From positions 124,001 through 188,000 of the forward strand of contig NZ_JAANHS010000007.1 in the NCBI RefSeq assembly GCF_011174775.1: a DNA stretch of 64,000 nucleotides. The letters run 5' to 3'. The notes under the pieces are model-generated. The model made no database searches. It saw nothing but the letters and a program-made list of their open reading frames with translations, and was not told the DNA's origin. Numbering within the stretch: the stretch's first letter is position 1; every line of letters starts with the position of its first letter. The position numbers and the translations under genes are program-made. This stretch comes from Rhodobacter calidifons (GTDB lineage Bacteria > Pseudomonadota > Alphaproteobacteria > Rhodobacterales > Rhodobacteraceae). This document shows positions 17,534-27,066 of this stretch, in pieces.

Positions 17534-19354
17534 ATGACACGGGTGAACAGGGCCGGTTTGCTTGGTTTCAGACTGTCGGCGGTGCTGGCCGTTCTTGCCG
17601 CAACCGCATCGGCAGAGCCGATGCATGGCATAGCTATGTATGGTGACCCCGCGCTCCCCCCGGATTTTGTGTCCCTGCCCCAGGTCAACCCCGATGCGCC
17701 CAAGGTGGGCAGCTACCGCTGGGGCGAATCGGGCAGCTTCGACAGTTTCAATCCCTTCGTGACCAAGGGCCGCCCGGCTCTGGGGATCTCGACCCTGACG
17801 GTCGAGACGCTGATGGGTCGGAACTATGACGAGCCCTTCTCGCTTTACGGTCTGCTGGCCGAATCGATTGATACCGACGCGGGCCGCACCTACGTCGAAT
17901 TCACCCTGCGCCCCGAGGCCCGATTCTCGGACGGCACGCCCGTGACGGTCGCGGACGTGATGTGGTCGATGGAGACGCTGGGGACCGAGGGCAACCCGCG
18001 CTATGCCGCGGCGTGGAAGAAGATCGCCTCTATGGAGCAGACCGGCGAGCGGTCTGTCCGCTTTACCTTCAACACCGAGGACCGCGAGTTGCCGCTGATC
18101 CTGGGCCTGCGCCCGGTGCTGAAGAAGGCGCAATGGGAAGGCAAGGATTTCGCCGAGGCCACGATGGAAGTGCCGATCGGCTCGGGGCCCTATACATTGG
18201 CCAGTTCGGAACTGGGCGTGCAGGTCACCTACCGCCGCAATCCCGACTGGTGGGGCAAGGACCTGCCCTTCAACCGCGGTCTGTGGAACTTCGACGAGAT
18301 CCGCTACGACTATTTCGCCAACCCGCAGGCGACCTTCGAGGCCTTCAAGGCAGGGCAGCTCTCGGCCTACCGCGAGGCGAATGTCGCGAAATGGCTGTCC
18401 TCCTACGACTTCCCCGCCATCCAGTCCGGCGAGATCGTCAAGGCCGAGATCCCGCATGGCCGGCCTTCGGGGATCGAGGGTTTCGCGATGAACACCCGCC
18501 GGCCGCTGTTTGCGGACTGGCGGGTGCGCGAGGCGCTGATCCTGGCCTTCAACTTCGAATTCATCAACCAGACCCTGAACGGCGGACTGCTGCCGCGGAT
18601 CCCGTCCTATTTCGGCAATTCCTTCCTGGGGATGGAACCGGGCACGCCGGCGACGGGCCGCGAGCTGGAACTGCTGGAGCCGTTCCGGGCCGATCTGCCG
18701 CCCGGGGCGATCGAGGGCTATGCGCTGCCCGTGTCCGATGGCACCCAGGCCAACCGCAGGAACATCCGCGCCGCGACCGCCCTGCTGGAAGAGGCCGGCT
18801 GGACCGTGGGCAGCGACGGGGCGCTGAAGAACGCCGCGGGCGAGCCCTTCAGCTTCGAGATCCTTCTTGTCACCGGCCAGGACGAGATGGCCTCGGTCGC
18901 CGAGGTCTATATCGAAGCGCTGAAGGCGCTGGGCATCAGCGCGCGGCTGAACAAGGTCGATGATGCGCAGTACAAGGAGCGCACCAGCGCCTATGACTTC
19001 GACGTGACCCATTACATCCGGTCGCTGTCGCTGTCGCCGGGCAACGAGCAGCTGCTCTACTGGGGATCGGCCAGCGCGACCGAGCCGGGCACGCGGAACT
19101 GGATGGGCGTGAACTCTGCGGCCGTCGATGCGATGATCGCCGCGATGCTGGAATCGCCCGATGCCGAAGGCTTCATCGCCGCGACCAGGGCGCTGGACCG
19201 GGTGCTGACCTCGGGCCGCTACGTGATTCCGATCTGGTATTCGGACCGCTCGCGGCTGGCCTATTCGGCCAAGCTCAGGTATCCGGAAAGAATTCCGCTT
19301 TATGGTGACTGGACGGGCTTTCTGCCCGACACCTGGTGGCAGGCGGAACAGTAG
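17534..19354 (+). CDS. ABC transporter substrate-binding protein, peptide/nickel (family 5) type
   Basis: A 606-residue periplasmic solute-binding protein. A Sec signal peptide spans about residues 1-27 (hydrophobic core LLGFRLSAVLAVLAATA, then ASAEP). The mature part has family SBP_bac_5 traits: GSFDSFNPFVTKG, EFTLRPEARFSDGTPVTVADV, GSGPYTLAS, and the late LLEEAGW. The length and the YejA-like sequence suggest oligopeptides or microcin-like peptides. No permease or ATPase genes lie in the window, so it is an orphan receptor. GGAGAGGGG precedes the ATG. Confidence 0.88.
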   Translation: MTRVNRAGLLGFRLSAVLAVLAATASAEPMHGIAMYGDPALPPDFVSLPQVNPDAPKVGSYRWGESGSFDSFNPFVTKGRPALGISTLTVETLMGRNYDEPFSLYGLLAESIDTDAGRTYVEFTLRPEARFSDGTPVTVADVMWSMETLGTEGNPRYAAAWKKIASMEQTGERSVRFTFNTEDRELPLILGLRPVLKKAQWEGKDFAEATMEVPIGSGPYTLASSELGVQVTYRRNPDWWGKDLPFNRGLWNFDEIRYDYFANPQATFEAFKAGQLSAYREANVAKWLSSYDFPAIQSGEIVKAEIPHGRPSGIEGFAMNTRRPLFADWRVREALILAFNFEFINQTLNGGLLPRIPSYFGNSFLGMEPGTPATGRELELLEPFRADLPPGAIEGYALPVSDGTQANRRNIRAATALLEEAGWTVGSDGALKNAAGEPFSFEILLVTGQDEMASVAEVYIEALKALGISARLNKVDDAQYKERTSAYDFDVTHYIRSLSLSPGNEQLLYWGSASATEPGTRNWMGVNSAAVDAMIAAMLESPDAEGFIAATRALDRVLTSGRYVIPIWYSDRSRLAYSAKLRYPERIPLYGDWTGFLPDTWWQAEQ

Positions 19355-19378
19355 GAAACGCAAGGGTAGGACAAGGGC

Positions 19379-19492
19379 ATGAAAAAGCTGCTGATTCTGG
19401 CTGCACTGGCGGTGCTTGCGGGCTGCAACACCGTGGCGGGCATGGGCGAGGATGTCTCGGCCGGGGCGCGCAAGGTGCAAGAGATCTTCTGA
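19379..19492 (+). CDS. entericidin A/B-like small lipoprotein
   Basis: A 37-residue protein with a lipoprotein signal: MKKLLILAALAVLAGC gives a lipobox LAGC with the lipidated cysteine at residue 16. The mature peptide has only 22 residues (CNTVAGMGEDVSAGARKVQE and two more), the typical entericidin sequence. Entericidins are small membrane lipoproteins linked to envelope stress and bacteriolysis, but the role here is unknown. AGGGTAGGACAAGG lies before the ATG. The gene sits 24 bp after the solute-binding protein gene. Confidence 0.82.
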   Translation: MKKLLILAALAVLAGCNTVAGMGEDVSAGARKVQEIF

Positions 19493-19522
19493 GGGCGCCC
19501 GCGCTGCCGGTCGGCGGCTGCG

Positions 19523-20158
19523 TCACACCAGCGAGGTCACCCAGAGGATCGTCGCGTCGTCTTCCGACAGGCTGATGACATTGTGCCCCATCGCCGCGTC
19601 GTAATAGGCGCTGTCGCCCCGGCGCAGGTCGACGGGTTCGTAGAATTCTGTGTAAAGCCGGATCACCCCGGTAAGGACATACAGGAACTCCTCGCCGTCG
19701 TGCCGGACCCAGCCGTCGAACTCCTCCAGGTCCCGCGCCCGGATCGTGGCGCGGTAGGGCAGCATCTGCTTCTTCGTCAGGCTGGCGGCCAGAAGCTCGT
19801 GCTCGTAGGTCGCGGTGGCCTGGGCCTGGCCCTCTCCGCCCTTCGTCACCGCCATCCGCCCCATGACCTGCGGCCTGGACGGCGGCGTGAACAGCTGCGG
19901 CACCGAAATCGCCAGCCCCCCGGCCAGCTTCTTCAGCGCATCATAGGTCGGGCTCATCTGCCCGTTCTCGATCTTCGACAGCGTGGAGCGCGCCAAGCCC
20001 GCCCGCACCGCGGCTTCCTCCAGCGTCCAGCCGCGCGAACGGCGCAGGTCGCGGACCCTTTCGCCAAGGTTCAGCGGTTCGACGTGGGCCTCGCCCTCGG
20101 CGCCGGTCCCGGCCTCGCGCGCCACGCGGATCATGCTTTTCGGATCGGTCAGGGCCAT
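19523..20158 (-). CDS. XRE-family regulator with C-terminal cupin domain
   Basis: A 211-residue transcription factor with an N-terminal Xre-type helix-turn-helix (NLGERVRDLRRSRGWTLEEA, then LARSTLSKIENGQMSPTYDAL). The C-terminal cupin has RHDGEEFLYVLTGVIRLYTE and ends LRRGDSAYYDAAMGHNVIS, the layout of PuuR/SutR-like sensors. It is divergent from the acyl-CoA synthetase gene (about 64 bp apart), so it may control that three-gene run and itself. ATG 20158 is preferred; a start 45 bp upstream is possible. The ligand is not known. Confidence 0.82.
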   Translation of the reverse strand: MALTDPKSMIRVAREAGTGAEGEAHVEPLNLGERVRDLRRSRGWTLEEAAVRAGLARSTLSKIENGQMSPTYDALKKLAGGLAISVPQLFTPPSRPQVMGRMAVTKGGEGQAQATATYEHELLAASLTKKQMLPYRATIRARDLEEFDGWVRHDGEEFLYVLTGVIRLYTEFYEPVDLRRGDSAYYDAAMGHNVISLSEDDATILWVTSLV

Positions 20159-20222
20159 GGCTTCGGGATAGATCAGCGCCGTCGCGCTTGCAACTGCCGG
20201 CAAGCCCCCCTACCCCTTGCCG

Positions 20223-21716
20223 ATGCTGTCCGAAATCGACACCCGGCCGTTCCCGGTTGCGCCCCCGGCCTTCAACCTTGCCGGCCATGTCCTGGCCCGC
20301 GCCTCGGTGCTGGACAAGCCGGCCCTGACGCTGCTGCACCCCGAAGGTGACGAAACCCTCAGCTACGCCGAACTCTTGCGCCTGACGCGGGGCTGCGCCG
20401 GCGCGCTGGTCGCCATGGGCCTGGCCCCCGGCGACCGGATTCTTCTTCGCCTGGGCAACAGTCTGGCCTTCCCGATCCTTTACCTCGGTGCGATCTGGGC
20501 CGGTCTTGTCCCGGTCCCCACCTCTGCCGCCCTGACGCAAGGCGAGATCACCTGGCTTGCCGCCCTGGTCCGGCCACGGCTCATCGTGGCCGAACCCGGC
20601 ATTGCCCTGCCCGACCACCCTGCCCCGCTTGTGCCCCCCGATCTGGCCGGGTGGTCGCGGCTTCCGCCTGCGGATCTTCACCTCGGCGACCCCGACCGCG
20701 AGGCCTACATCGTCTTCACCTCGGGCACGTCCGGCGCGCCAATGGCCGTCAGTCACGCGCACCGCGCGATCCTGGCCCGCCAGACCATGCACCGGCACTG
20801 GGAAGGGCTGGAGGAGGCCGACCGTCTGCTTCATGCGGGTGCGCTGAACTGGACCTATACGCTCGGCACCGGGCTTCTCGATCCCTGGACGGTCGGGGCG
20901 ACCGCGCTGATCCCCGCCGCCGGGACCCCGGCCCCGCAGCTTCCCGCGCTTCTTGCCCGGGCCGGGGCCAGCATCCTTGCCGCCGCCCCGGGCGTCTACC
21001 GTCAGCTGCTGCGCGCCGACCTGCCGCCGCTGCCCCGCCTGCGCCACGGCCTTTCCGCCGGAGAGAGCCTGCCCCCGGCGCTGCGCCGCCAGTGGCGCGA
21101 CCGCACCGGCACCGACCTGCACGAGGCGCTTGGCATGTCCGAGGTCTCGACCTACCTTTCGGGTTCGCCCGCGCGCCCGGCGCCCGAAGGGACCAGCGGC
21201 TATCCCCAGCCCGGCCGCCATCTCGCGATCCTGGACGATGCGGGCCATCCGGTCCCGCGCGGCACGGCCGGAGAGCTTGCCGTATCCACGGCCGACCCCG
21301 GCCTGATGCGGCACTACCTCGGCCATCCGCCGCCGCAGGGCCCCTGGTTCCGGACCGGCGATGCGGCGGTCATGGCGGACGACGGCGCCATCACCCATCT
21401 CGGGCGCCGGGACGACCTTCTGAACGCCGGCGGCTTCCGCGTCTCGCCCGCCGAGATCGAGGCGGCCTTCCACGACCTTCCCCTGACCGCCTGCGCCGCG
21501 ACGCAGGTCGAGCCCACCCCGGGCACCACGATCCTGGCGCTGTTCTACGAGGCGCCCTGCGAAATTGCCCTCGCCACCCTGCGCGAATGCGCGGAAAAGG
21601 CCCTTGCCCGCTGGAAGCAGCCAAGGCACTACCAGCGCCTCGACGCCCTGCCCCGCACCGGCACCGGCAAGGTGATCCGCAAGGGCCTGGGCGCCCGTTA
21701 CAGGAGACCCGAATGA
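20223..21716 (+). CDS. AMP-dependent acyl-CoA synthetase/ligase
   Basis: An ANL-superfamily enzyme of 497 residues that should activate a carboxylic acid as acyl-AMP and then acyl-CoA. The signature motif is IVFTSGTSGAPMAVSHAHR, followed by the WFRTGDAAVMADDG hinge and LGRRDDLLNAGGFRVSP. The catalytic lysine sits near the C-terminus in PRTGTGKVIRKG. It resembles benzoate or short-chain acid ligases, but the substrate cannot be told. I use ATG 20223; a TTG two codons earlier is the alternative. Its TGA overlaps the ATG of the next gene. Confidence 0.85.
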   Translation: MLSEIDTRPFPVAPPAFNLAGHVLARASVLDKPALTLLHPEGDETLSYAELLRLTRGCAGALVAMGLAPGDRILLRLGNSLAFPILYLGAIWAGLVPVPTSAALTQGEITWLAALVRPRLIVAEPGIALPDHPAPLVPPDLAGWSRLPPADLHLGDPDREAYIVFTSGTSGAPMAVSHAHRAILARQTMHRHWEGLEEADRLLHAGALNWTYTLGTGLLDPWTVGATALIPAAGTPAPQLPALLARAGASILAAAPGVYRQLLRADLPPLPRLRHGLSAGESLPPALRRQWRDRTGTDLHEALGMSEVSTYLSGSPARPAPEGTSGYPQPGRHLAILDDAGHPVPRGTAGELAVSTADPGLMRHYLGHPPPQGPWFRTGDAAVMADDGAITHLGRRDDLLNAGGFRVSPAEIEAAFHDLPLTACAATQVEPTPGTTILALFYEAPCEIALATLRECAEKALARWKQPRHYQRLDALPRTGTGKVIRKGLGARYRRPE

Positions 21717-22366
21717 CCCGCCCCGCTGTCCGGCTGGACATCTTCTCGGACCCGGTCTGCCCCTGGTGCTATGTCGGCAAGGCCAACATCGACCGGGCGC
21801 TGGCGCAGCACCCTGACCACCCGTTCCGGATCCAGTGGCATCCCTTCCAGCTGAACCCCGACATGCCGCCCGAGGGCGTGGCAAAGCGCAGCTATCTTGA
21901 GGCGAAATTCGGCGGCAAGGCCCGGGTCGATGCCATCCACGAACGCCTGCGCGAGGTGGCCCGCGCCGCCGGGGTGGACCTCGACCCCGATCTCCCGCAG
22001 CGGATGCCCAACACGCTGAATGCCCACCGCCTGATCCATTGGGCCGGGATCGAGGCTGTCCAGCAACAGGTGGTCGACGCCCTGATGCGCGCCTATTGGG
22101 CGCAAGGCCGCGATATCGGGGACCTTGCGACCCTGGCCGAGATCGCAGCCGAGAACGGGATGGACCGCGCGGCGACCCTGCGGCTCTTGCGGTCCGACGC
22201 CGATGCCGAGGACATCGCCGCGCGCGACCAGGACGCGCGCCGCAAGGGCGTGACCGCCGTCCCGACCTTCCTTGTCGCACAGCACCATGTGGTCTCGGGC
22301 GCGCAGCCGCCCGAGATCTGGGGCAAGGTGATCGAAGAACTGGCCAGCCGCGAGCCGTCCAGGTGA
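21713..22366 (+). CDS. DsbA-family oxidoreductase, FrnE type
   Basis: A 217-residue thioredoxin-fold protein with DIFSDPVCPWCYVGK, giving the active-site CPWC, and the cis-proline region GVTAVPTFLVA near the C-terminus. There is no signal peptide, so it is cytosolic, as for FrnE and the 2-hydroxychromene isomerase relatives. It overlaps the ligase stop by 4 bp (ATGA), and its own TGA overlaps the GTG of the exporter gene, so all three are translationally coupled. Its redox partner is unknown. Confidence 0.88.
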   Translation: MTRPAVRLDIFSDPVCPWCYVGKANIDRALAQHPDHPFRIQWHPFQLNPDMPPEGVAKRSYLEAKFGGKARVDAIHERLREVARAAGVDLDPDLPQRMPNTLNAHRLIHWAGIEAVQQQVVDALMRAYWAQGRDIGDLATLAEIAAENGMDRAATLRLLRSDADAEDIAARDQDARRKGVTAVPTFLVAQHHVVSGAQPPEIWGKVIEELASREPSR

Positions 22367-23568
22367 CCGACAAGCCGCTGAGCCAGACCGAATTCGTGGC
22401 GCTGATGGCGATGCTTTTCGCCACCATCGCCATTTCCATCGACGCGATGCTGCCCGCGCTGCCCGACATCGCCGCGACCCTGACACCCGAGGCACCGAAC
22501 GCGGCGCAGCTGGTCGTGACCAGTTTCGTCCTGGGCATGGGGCTTGGCACCCTGTTTGCCGGCCCCCTTTCCGACCGTTTCGGGCGCAAGCGCGTCATCA
22601 TGGCGGGGTCGGGCCTTTACGCGCTGGCGGCCCTGGCCTGCTATGTCGCCCCCTCGCTGGAGGTGCTGCTGGCCGCGCGGCTGATCCAGGGCATCGGTTC
22701 GGCCGCCCCCCGCACCGTGTCGGTCGCGATGATCCGCGATCTCTTCTCGGGGCGCGAGATGGCGAGGATCATGTCCTTCGTGATGATGATCTTCACCGTC
22801 GTCCCCGCCATCGCGCCGTTGATGGGCCAGGGGATCATCGCCCTGGCCGACTGGCATGCCATCTTCCTGGCCTATGTCGCCTTTTCCGGGCTGACCATGC
22901 TCTGGCTCGGCCTGCGCCAACCCGAAACGCTGACGCCCGAGGCACGGCGCAGCCTGCATCTGGGCGACCTCGCCCGGGCCACGCGCGAGTTGGGCCGCCA
23001 TCCGGTCATCCTGGTCTCGACGCTGTTGCAGACCCTCACGCTGGGCGCGCTGTTCGCCACGCTGTCCTCCATCCAGCCGATCTTCGAGACGGTCCACCGC
23101 CGCGCCGACAGCTTTCCGCTGTGGTTCGCCCTCATCGCGGTGGCTTCGATGTCGGGCAGCCTGCTGAACAGCCGGATCGTGATGACGCTGGGCATGCGCC
23201 GCGTGGTGCGCGGCACCTATGCGGCCCAGATTGGCCTGACGCTGGCCGCGCTGGCGCTGCTGGGCAGCGGGCGGGTCGCGGGCGACATGGCCTTTGCCGT
23301 GCATCTGGTCTGGTGCATCGGGCTTTTTGCGATGATGGGCCTGACCATCGGCAACCTCAATGCGCTTGCCATGGAACCCGTCGGGCATATCGCGGGTCTT
23401 GCCGCCTCGGTCATCTCGTCGCTGGCCACGGTGGGGTCGGTCCTGCTGGCGATCCCGGTGGGCCTTGCCTTCAACGGCACTGTCCTGCCCCTGCTTGTCG
23501 GCGTTGCCGGGCTGATCGGACTGGCGCTGGTCCTGTCCCTGACGGCGCTGGGCGAGCCGCGCGACTGA
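22363..23568 (+). CDS. Bcr/CflA-type multidrug MFS exporter
   Basis: A 401-residue major facilitator with 12 predicted helices. Family marks are SIDAMLPALPDIAATL in helix 1, the loop 2-3 motif GPLSDRFGRKRVIM, and RLIQGIGSAAPRTVSVAMIRDLF of the drug:H+ antiporter (DHA1) group. It should export small hydrophobic compounds using the proton gradient. It starts at GTG 22363 overlapping the previous TGA, the third member of the coupled run with the acyl-CoA ligase and FrnE-like gene. It converges on mfd with a 32-bp gap. Confidence 0.88.
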   Translation: MTDKPLSQTEFVALMAMLFATIAISIDAMLPALPDIAATLTPEAPNAAQLVVTSFVLGMGLGTLFAGPLSDRFGRKRVIMAGSGLYALAALACYVAPSLEVLLAARLIQGIGSAAPRTVSVAMIRDLFSGREMARIMSFVMMIFTVVPAIAPLMGQGIIALADWHAIFLAYVAFSGLTMLWLGLRQPETLTPEARRSLHLGDLARATRELGRHPVILVSTLLQTLTLGALFATLSSIQPIFETVHRRADSFPLWFALIAVASMSGSLLNSRIVMTLGMRRVVRGTYAAQIGLTLAALALLGSGRVAGDMAFAVHLVWCIGLFAMMGLTIGNLNALAMEPVGHIAGLAASVISSLATVGSVLLAIPVGLAFNGTVLPLLVGVAGLIGLALVLSLTALGEPRD

Positions 23569-23600
23569 GGCGGCCGCACCAGCGGGTCGAGGCGACGAAC

Positions 23601-26600
23601 CTAGACCTTCTGCCCCGCCCGCACCACCTCGGCCAGGTCGCGGGCGATGTTGAAGGCGCCCTTGATCCGGTCGGCTTCCGTTTTCATCTCGCCGGCAAGC
23701 ACGATCCGGTTGCCGTTCACCCGCGCCGCCGGGCCTTGCGCCTTCAGGAAATCCACCAGCCCCGCGGGATTGGCGAACTTGTCGTTGTGGAACTGGACCG
23801 TCGCCCCCTTCGGTCCGGCATCCAGCCGCGCGATCCCTGCCCGCTTGCACATCGCCTTGATGCGGACGATCAGCATCAGCGTGTTCACCTCCTTCGGCAG
23901 CGGCCCGAAGCGGTCGATCAGCTCGGCCGCGAACCCTTCAAGCTCTACCTTCGTCGTGAGCGAGGACAGGCGTCGATACAACCCCAGCCGGATGTCGAGG
24001 TCCGGGATGTAAGTCTCGGGGATCATCACCGGCACGCCCAGGTTCAGCTGCGGCGACCAGTCGTCGTCGATACTTGTCAGCCCCTGCAACTCGCCAGATT
24101 TAATCTTGGCGATCGTTTCCTCCAGCATGTGCTGGTATAGCTCGTAGCCGACCTCGCGGATATGGCCCGACTGCTCCTCTCCCAGCAGATTGCCGGCGCC
24201 GCGCAGGTCGAGGTCATGGCTGGCAAGGTTGAACCCCGCGCCCAGGCTGTCGAGACTGCCCAGAAGCCGCAGCCGTTTCGTCGCCTGCGGCGTCAGCGGC
24301 GCGCGGGGCTTGGTCGTCAGATAGCAATAGGCGCGAGTCTTCGACCGCCCCACCCTGCCCCGGATCTGATACAGCTGGCTTAGCCCGAACATATCCGCAC
24401 GGTGGACAATCATCGTGTTCGCCGCAGGAATATCCAGGCCACTTTCAACAATCGACGTCGCCAGCAGCACGTCATACTTGCCGTCGTAGAACTGGTTCAT
24501 CCGGTCATCCAGCTCACCCGCCGCCAGTTGCCCATGCGCGATGACATATGTCGCCTCGGGGACGTGGGTCTTCAGGAAATCCTCGATCTCGGGCAGATCG
24601 GCGATACGGGGCACGACGAAGAACGTCTGCCCGCCGCGATAGCGTTCGCGCAGAATCGCTTCGCGGATCGTGACCGTGTCGAATTCGGAAACGTAGGTGC
24701 GGATCGCCAGCCGGTCCACCGGGGGCGTCGCGATGATCGACAGGTCGCGCACGCCGGTCAGGGACAGCTGCAAGGTCCGGGGGATCGGCGTCGCGGTCAG
24801 GGTGAGGACATGGACCTCCGACCGCATTTCCTTCAGGCGTTCCTTGTGGGCAACCCCGAAGTGCTGCTCCTCGTCGATGATCAGCAGCCCGAGCTTCTTG
24901 AAACTCACCCCCTTCGCCAGCAGCGCATGGGTGCCGACCACGATATCCACCGACCCGTCCGCCATCGCCGCCCGGGTGGCATTGGCCTCCTTCGCTGGAA
25001 CAAAGCGGGACAAGGGTTTGACTGAAATGGGAAATCCTCGGAACCGCTCGGCAAAGCTGCGATAGTGCTGTCGGGCCAGCAGCGTTGTCGGGCAGATCAC
25101 CGCCACCTGCATCCCCGATAGCGCCGCCACGAAGGCCGCACGCATCGCGACCTCGGTCTTGCCGAAACCGACATCGCCCACGATGAGGCGGTCCATGGGC
25201 GACCCCTTCTGAAGGTCCGCCACCACATCGGCAATCGCCGCAAGCTGGTCGTCGGTCTCCTGATAGGGGAAGCGGGCGGCGAAGGCCTCCCAGATCGAAT
25301 GCGGCGCCTCCAGGATCGGGGCATGGCGCAAGGCCCGTTCGGCCGCGACCCGCATCAGCCGGTCGGCGATTTCCCTGATTCGTTCCTTGAGCCGGGCCTT
25401 CTTCGCCTGCCAGGCCCCGCCGCCGAGGCGGTCCAGAAGCCCCTCTTCATGTCCATAGCGGCTGAGCAGTTCGATGTTCTCGACCGGCAGATAAAGCTTT
25501 GCGTTCTCGGCATATTCCAGCGCCACGCAGGCATGGGGCGCGCCAAGGGCGGTGATCGTCTCGATCCCCAGATAGCGGCCCACGCCGTGTTCCACATGCA
25601 CCACAAGATCGCCCGGGGACAGCGTGTCCACCTCGCGCAGGAAGTTGTCGGCCTTGCGCGTCCGGCGCGGCTTTGCGGTCAGCCGTTCGCCCAGCACGTC
25701 CTGTTCCGAGATCACCGCCAGGCCTGGCGCCACGAACCCCGCTTCCAGCGGCCAGACCACCAGATACAGCCCACCCTTCCCCTCGGGCACCTCGCGGAAA
25801 TCCGCGATCTCCCTGGCGCCGGTCACGCCGTTGTCGGCCAGAAGTCCCTTCAACCGCTCGCGCGCGCCCTCGGACCACGAGGCGATGACCACCTGCGCCG
25901 TCTGCGCCAGGGCCTGAACATGTTCGGCCAAGGCATCGAAAAGATTGATCTTCTCCTGCTGACGCTCGGGCGCGAAGTTTCGGCCCGCCCGCGCGCCTGC
26001 ATCCAGGACACCGGGCCCCGGCGACTGCGGCAAGGGCGACAGCTGCACCACCCGGTGCCCCGCGATCGCCTGTTCCCAGGCTGCGTCGTCAAGATAAAGT
26101 TCCTCGGCCGGCACCGGCTTGTAGACGGTATCGATCCGCCCCTTGGCCCCCATGGCCTCGTGCCGCGCATCGTAGCTGTCCGCGATCCCCTCCCACCGCG
26201 CCAGCCGTGCGGCCGTCACCTGGTCGTCCAGCACCACCGAAGCGCCCGGCAAGTAGTCGAAGATCGTCTCCAGCCGCTCATGGAAGAAGGGCAGCCAATG
26301 CTCCATCCCCTGGTGCTTGCGGCCTGCGCTGACGGCCTCGTAAAGCGGATCGTCCGTCCCCGCTGCACCGAAGGCGATGCGGTAGTTCTGCCGGAACCGT
26401 GCGATCGCGGCCTCGTCGAGGATCACCTCGGAAACGGCGGAAAACGCGACGGTTTTCAGCTTTTCCGTGGTCCGCTGCGTTTCCGGATCGAACCGCCGCG
26501 CGCCGTCCAGCACATCGCCGAAGAAATCCAGCCGGATCGGCCCGCCACGCCCGGGAGGAAAGATGTCCACGATCCCGCCGCGCAGCGCGTAATCGCCCGG

Positions 26601-27047
26601 TTCGGCCACCGTCGAGACCGGCGTGAAGCCCATTCGGGACAGGAAACCCCGGAGCCGCGCCTCGTCCACCCTGTCGCCCACCGTGGCACGGAATGAGGCC
26701 GCCCGCACCACCTCGCGCGTCGGAACCTTCTGCGTCGCGGCGTTCAGCGTGGTCAGCAGCACGAAGGGCCCCGCCAGCCCGTCCGCCAGCGCAGCGAGCG
26801 TCGCCATGCGCCGCGCCGAGATCTCGGGGTTGGGGCTGACCCGGTCGTAGGGCAGGCAGTCCCAGGCCGGGAAGTCCAGCACCGCGATCCCGGGCGCCAT
26901 CACGGCAAGGGCAGCCCGCATCGCCTCGGCCCGCTTGTCGTCGCGCGCGACATGCACCACGGGTCGCCCCCGGCCCAGCTCGCGCTGAAGGATCCGGGCG
27001 TCAAAACCCTCGGGCGCCCCGCCCATCAGGATGCGTTCGGCTGTCAT
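23601..27047 (-). CDS. mfd: transcription-repair coupling factor
   Basis: Mfd removes RNA polymerase stalled at DNA lesions and recruits UvrA. The 1148 residues contain the N-terminal UvrB-like modules (LLTTLNAATQKVPTRE), the CarD-like RNA polymerase-binding domain LSPGDLVVHVEHGVGRYLGI, and the translocase with Walker A GDVGFGKTEVAMRA, DEEQHFGV and TATPIPRTLQLSL. GRVGRSKTRAYCYL follows, and a C-terminal TRCF domain ends the protein. Full length. A 19-bp gap separates it from the membrane protein gene upstream on the same strand. Confidence 0.97.
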   Translation of the reverse strand: MTAERILMGGAPEGFDARILQRELGRGRPVVHVARDDKRAEAMRAALAVMAPGIAVLDFPAWDCLPYDRVSPNPEISARRMATLAALADGLAGPFVLLTTLNAATQKVPTREVVRAASFRATVGDRVDEARLRGFLSRMGFTPVSTVAEPGDYALRGGIVDIFPPGRGGPIRLDFFGDVLDGARRFDPETQRTTEKLKTVAFSAVSEVILDEAAIARFRQNYRIAFGAAGTDDPLYEAVSAGRKHQGMEHWLPFFHERLETIFDYLPGASVVLDDQVTAARLARWEGIADSYDARHEAMGAKGRIDTVYKPVPAEELYLDDAAWEQAIAGHRVVQLSPLPQSPGPGVLDAGARAGRNFAPERQQEKINLFDALAEHVQALAQTAQVVIASWSEGARERLKGLLADNGVTGAREIADFREVPEGKGGLYLVVWPLEAGFVAPGLAVISEQDVLGERLTAKPRRTRKADNFLREVDTLSPGDLVVHVEHGVGRYLGIETITALGAPHACVALEYAENAKLYLPVENIELLSRYGHEEGLLDRLGGGAWQAKKARLKERIREIADRLMRVAAERALRHAPILEAPHSIWEAFAARFPYQETDDQLAAIADVVADLQKGSPMDRLIVGDVGFGKTEVAMRAAFVAALSGMQVAVICPTTLLARQHYRSFAERFRGFPISVKPLSRFVPAKEANATRAAMADGSVDIVVGTHALLAKGVSFKKLGLLIIDEEQHFGVAHKERLKEMRSEVHVLTLTATPIPRTLQLSLTGVRDLSIIATPPVDRLAIRTYVSEFDTVTIREAILRERYRGGQTFFVVPRIADLPEIEDFLKTHVPEATYVIAHGQLAAGELDDRMNQFYDGKYDVLLATSIVESGLDIPAANTMIVHRADMFGLSQLYQIRGRVGRSKTRAYCYLTTKPRAPLTPQATKRLRLLGSLDSLGAGFNLASHDLDLRGAGNLLGEEQSGHIREVGYELYQHMLEETIAKIKSGELQGLTSIDDDWSPQLNLGVPVMIPETYIPDLDIRLGLYRRLSSLTTKVELEGFAAELIDRFGPLPKEVNTLMLIVRIKAMCKRAGIARLDAGPKGATVQFHNDKFANPAGLVDFLKAQGPAARVNGNRIVLAGEMKTEADRIKGAFNIARDLAEVVRAGQKV

Positions 27048-27066
27048 CTGCGCGGCCCGCGAGGTT

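Noticed and set aside
17276-19480. Upstream extension of the bdhA frame to nearly 1000 codons
   Set aside because: Homology to the dehydrogenase starts at ATG 17275. The extension is antisense to the solute-binding protein and crosses a strong terminator.
19941-22601. An 886-codon minus-strand open frame
   Set aside because: It lies opposite the acyl-CoA ligase and DsbA-like genes and shows no recognisable motif.
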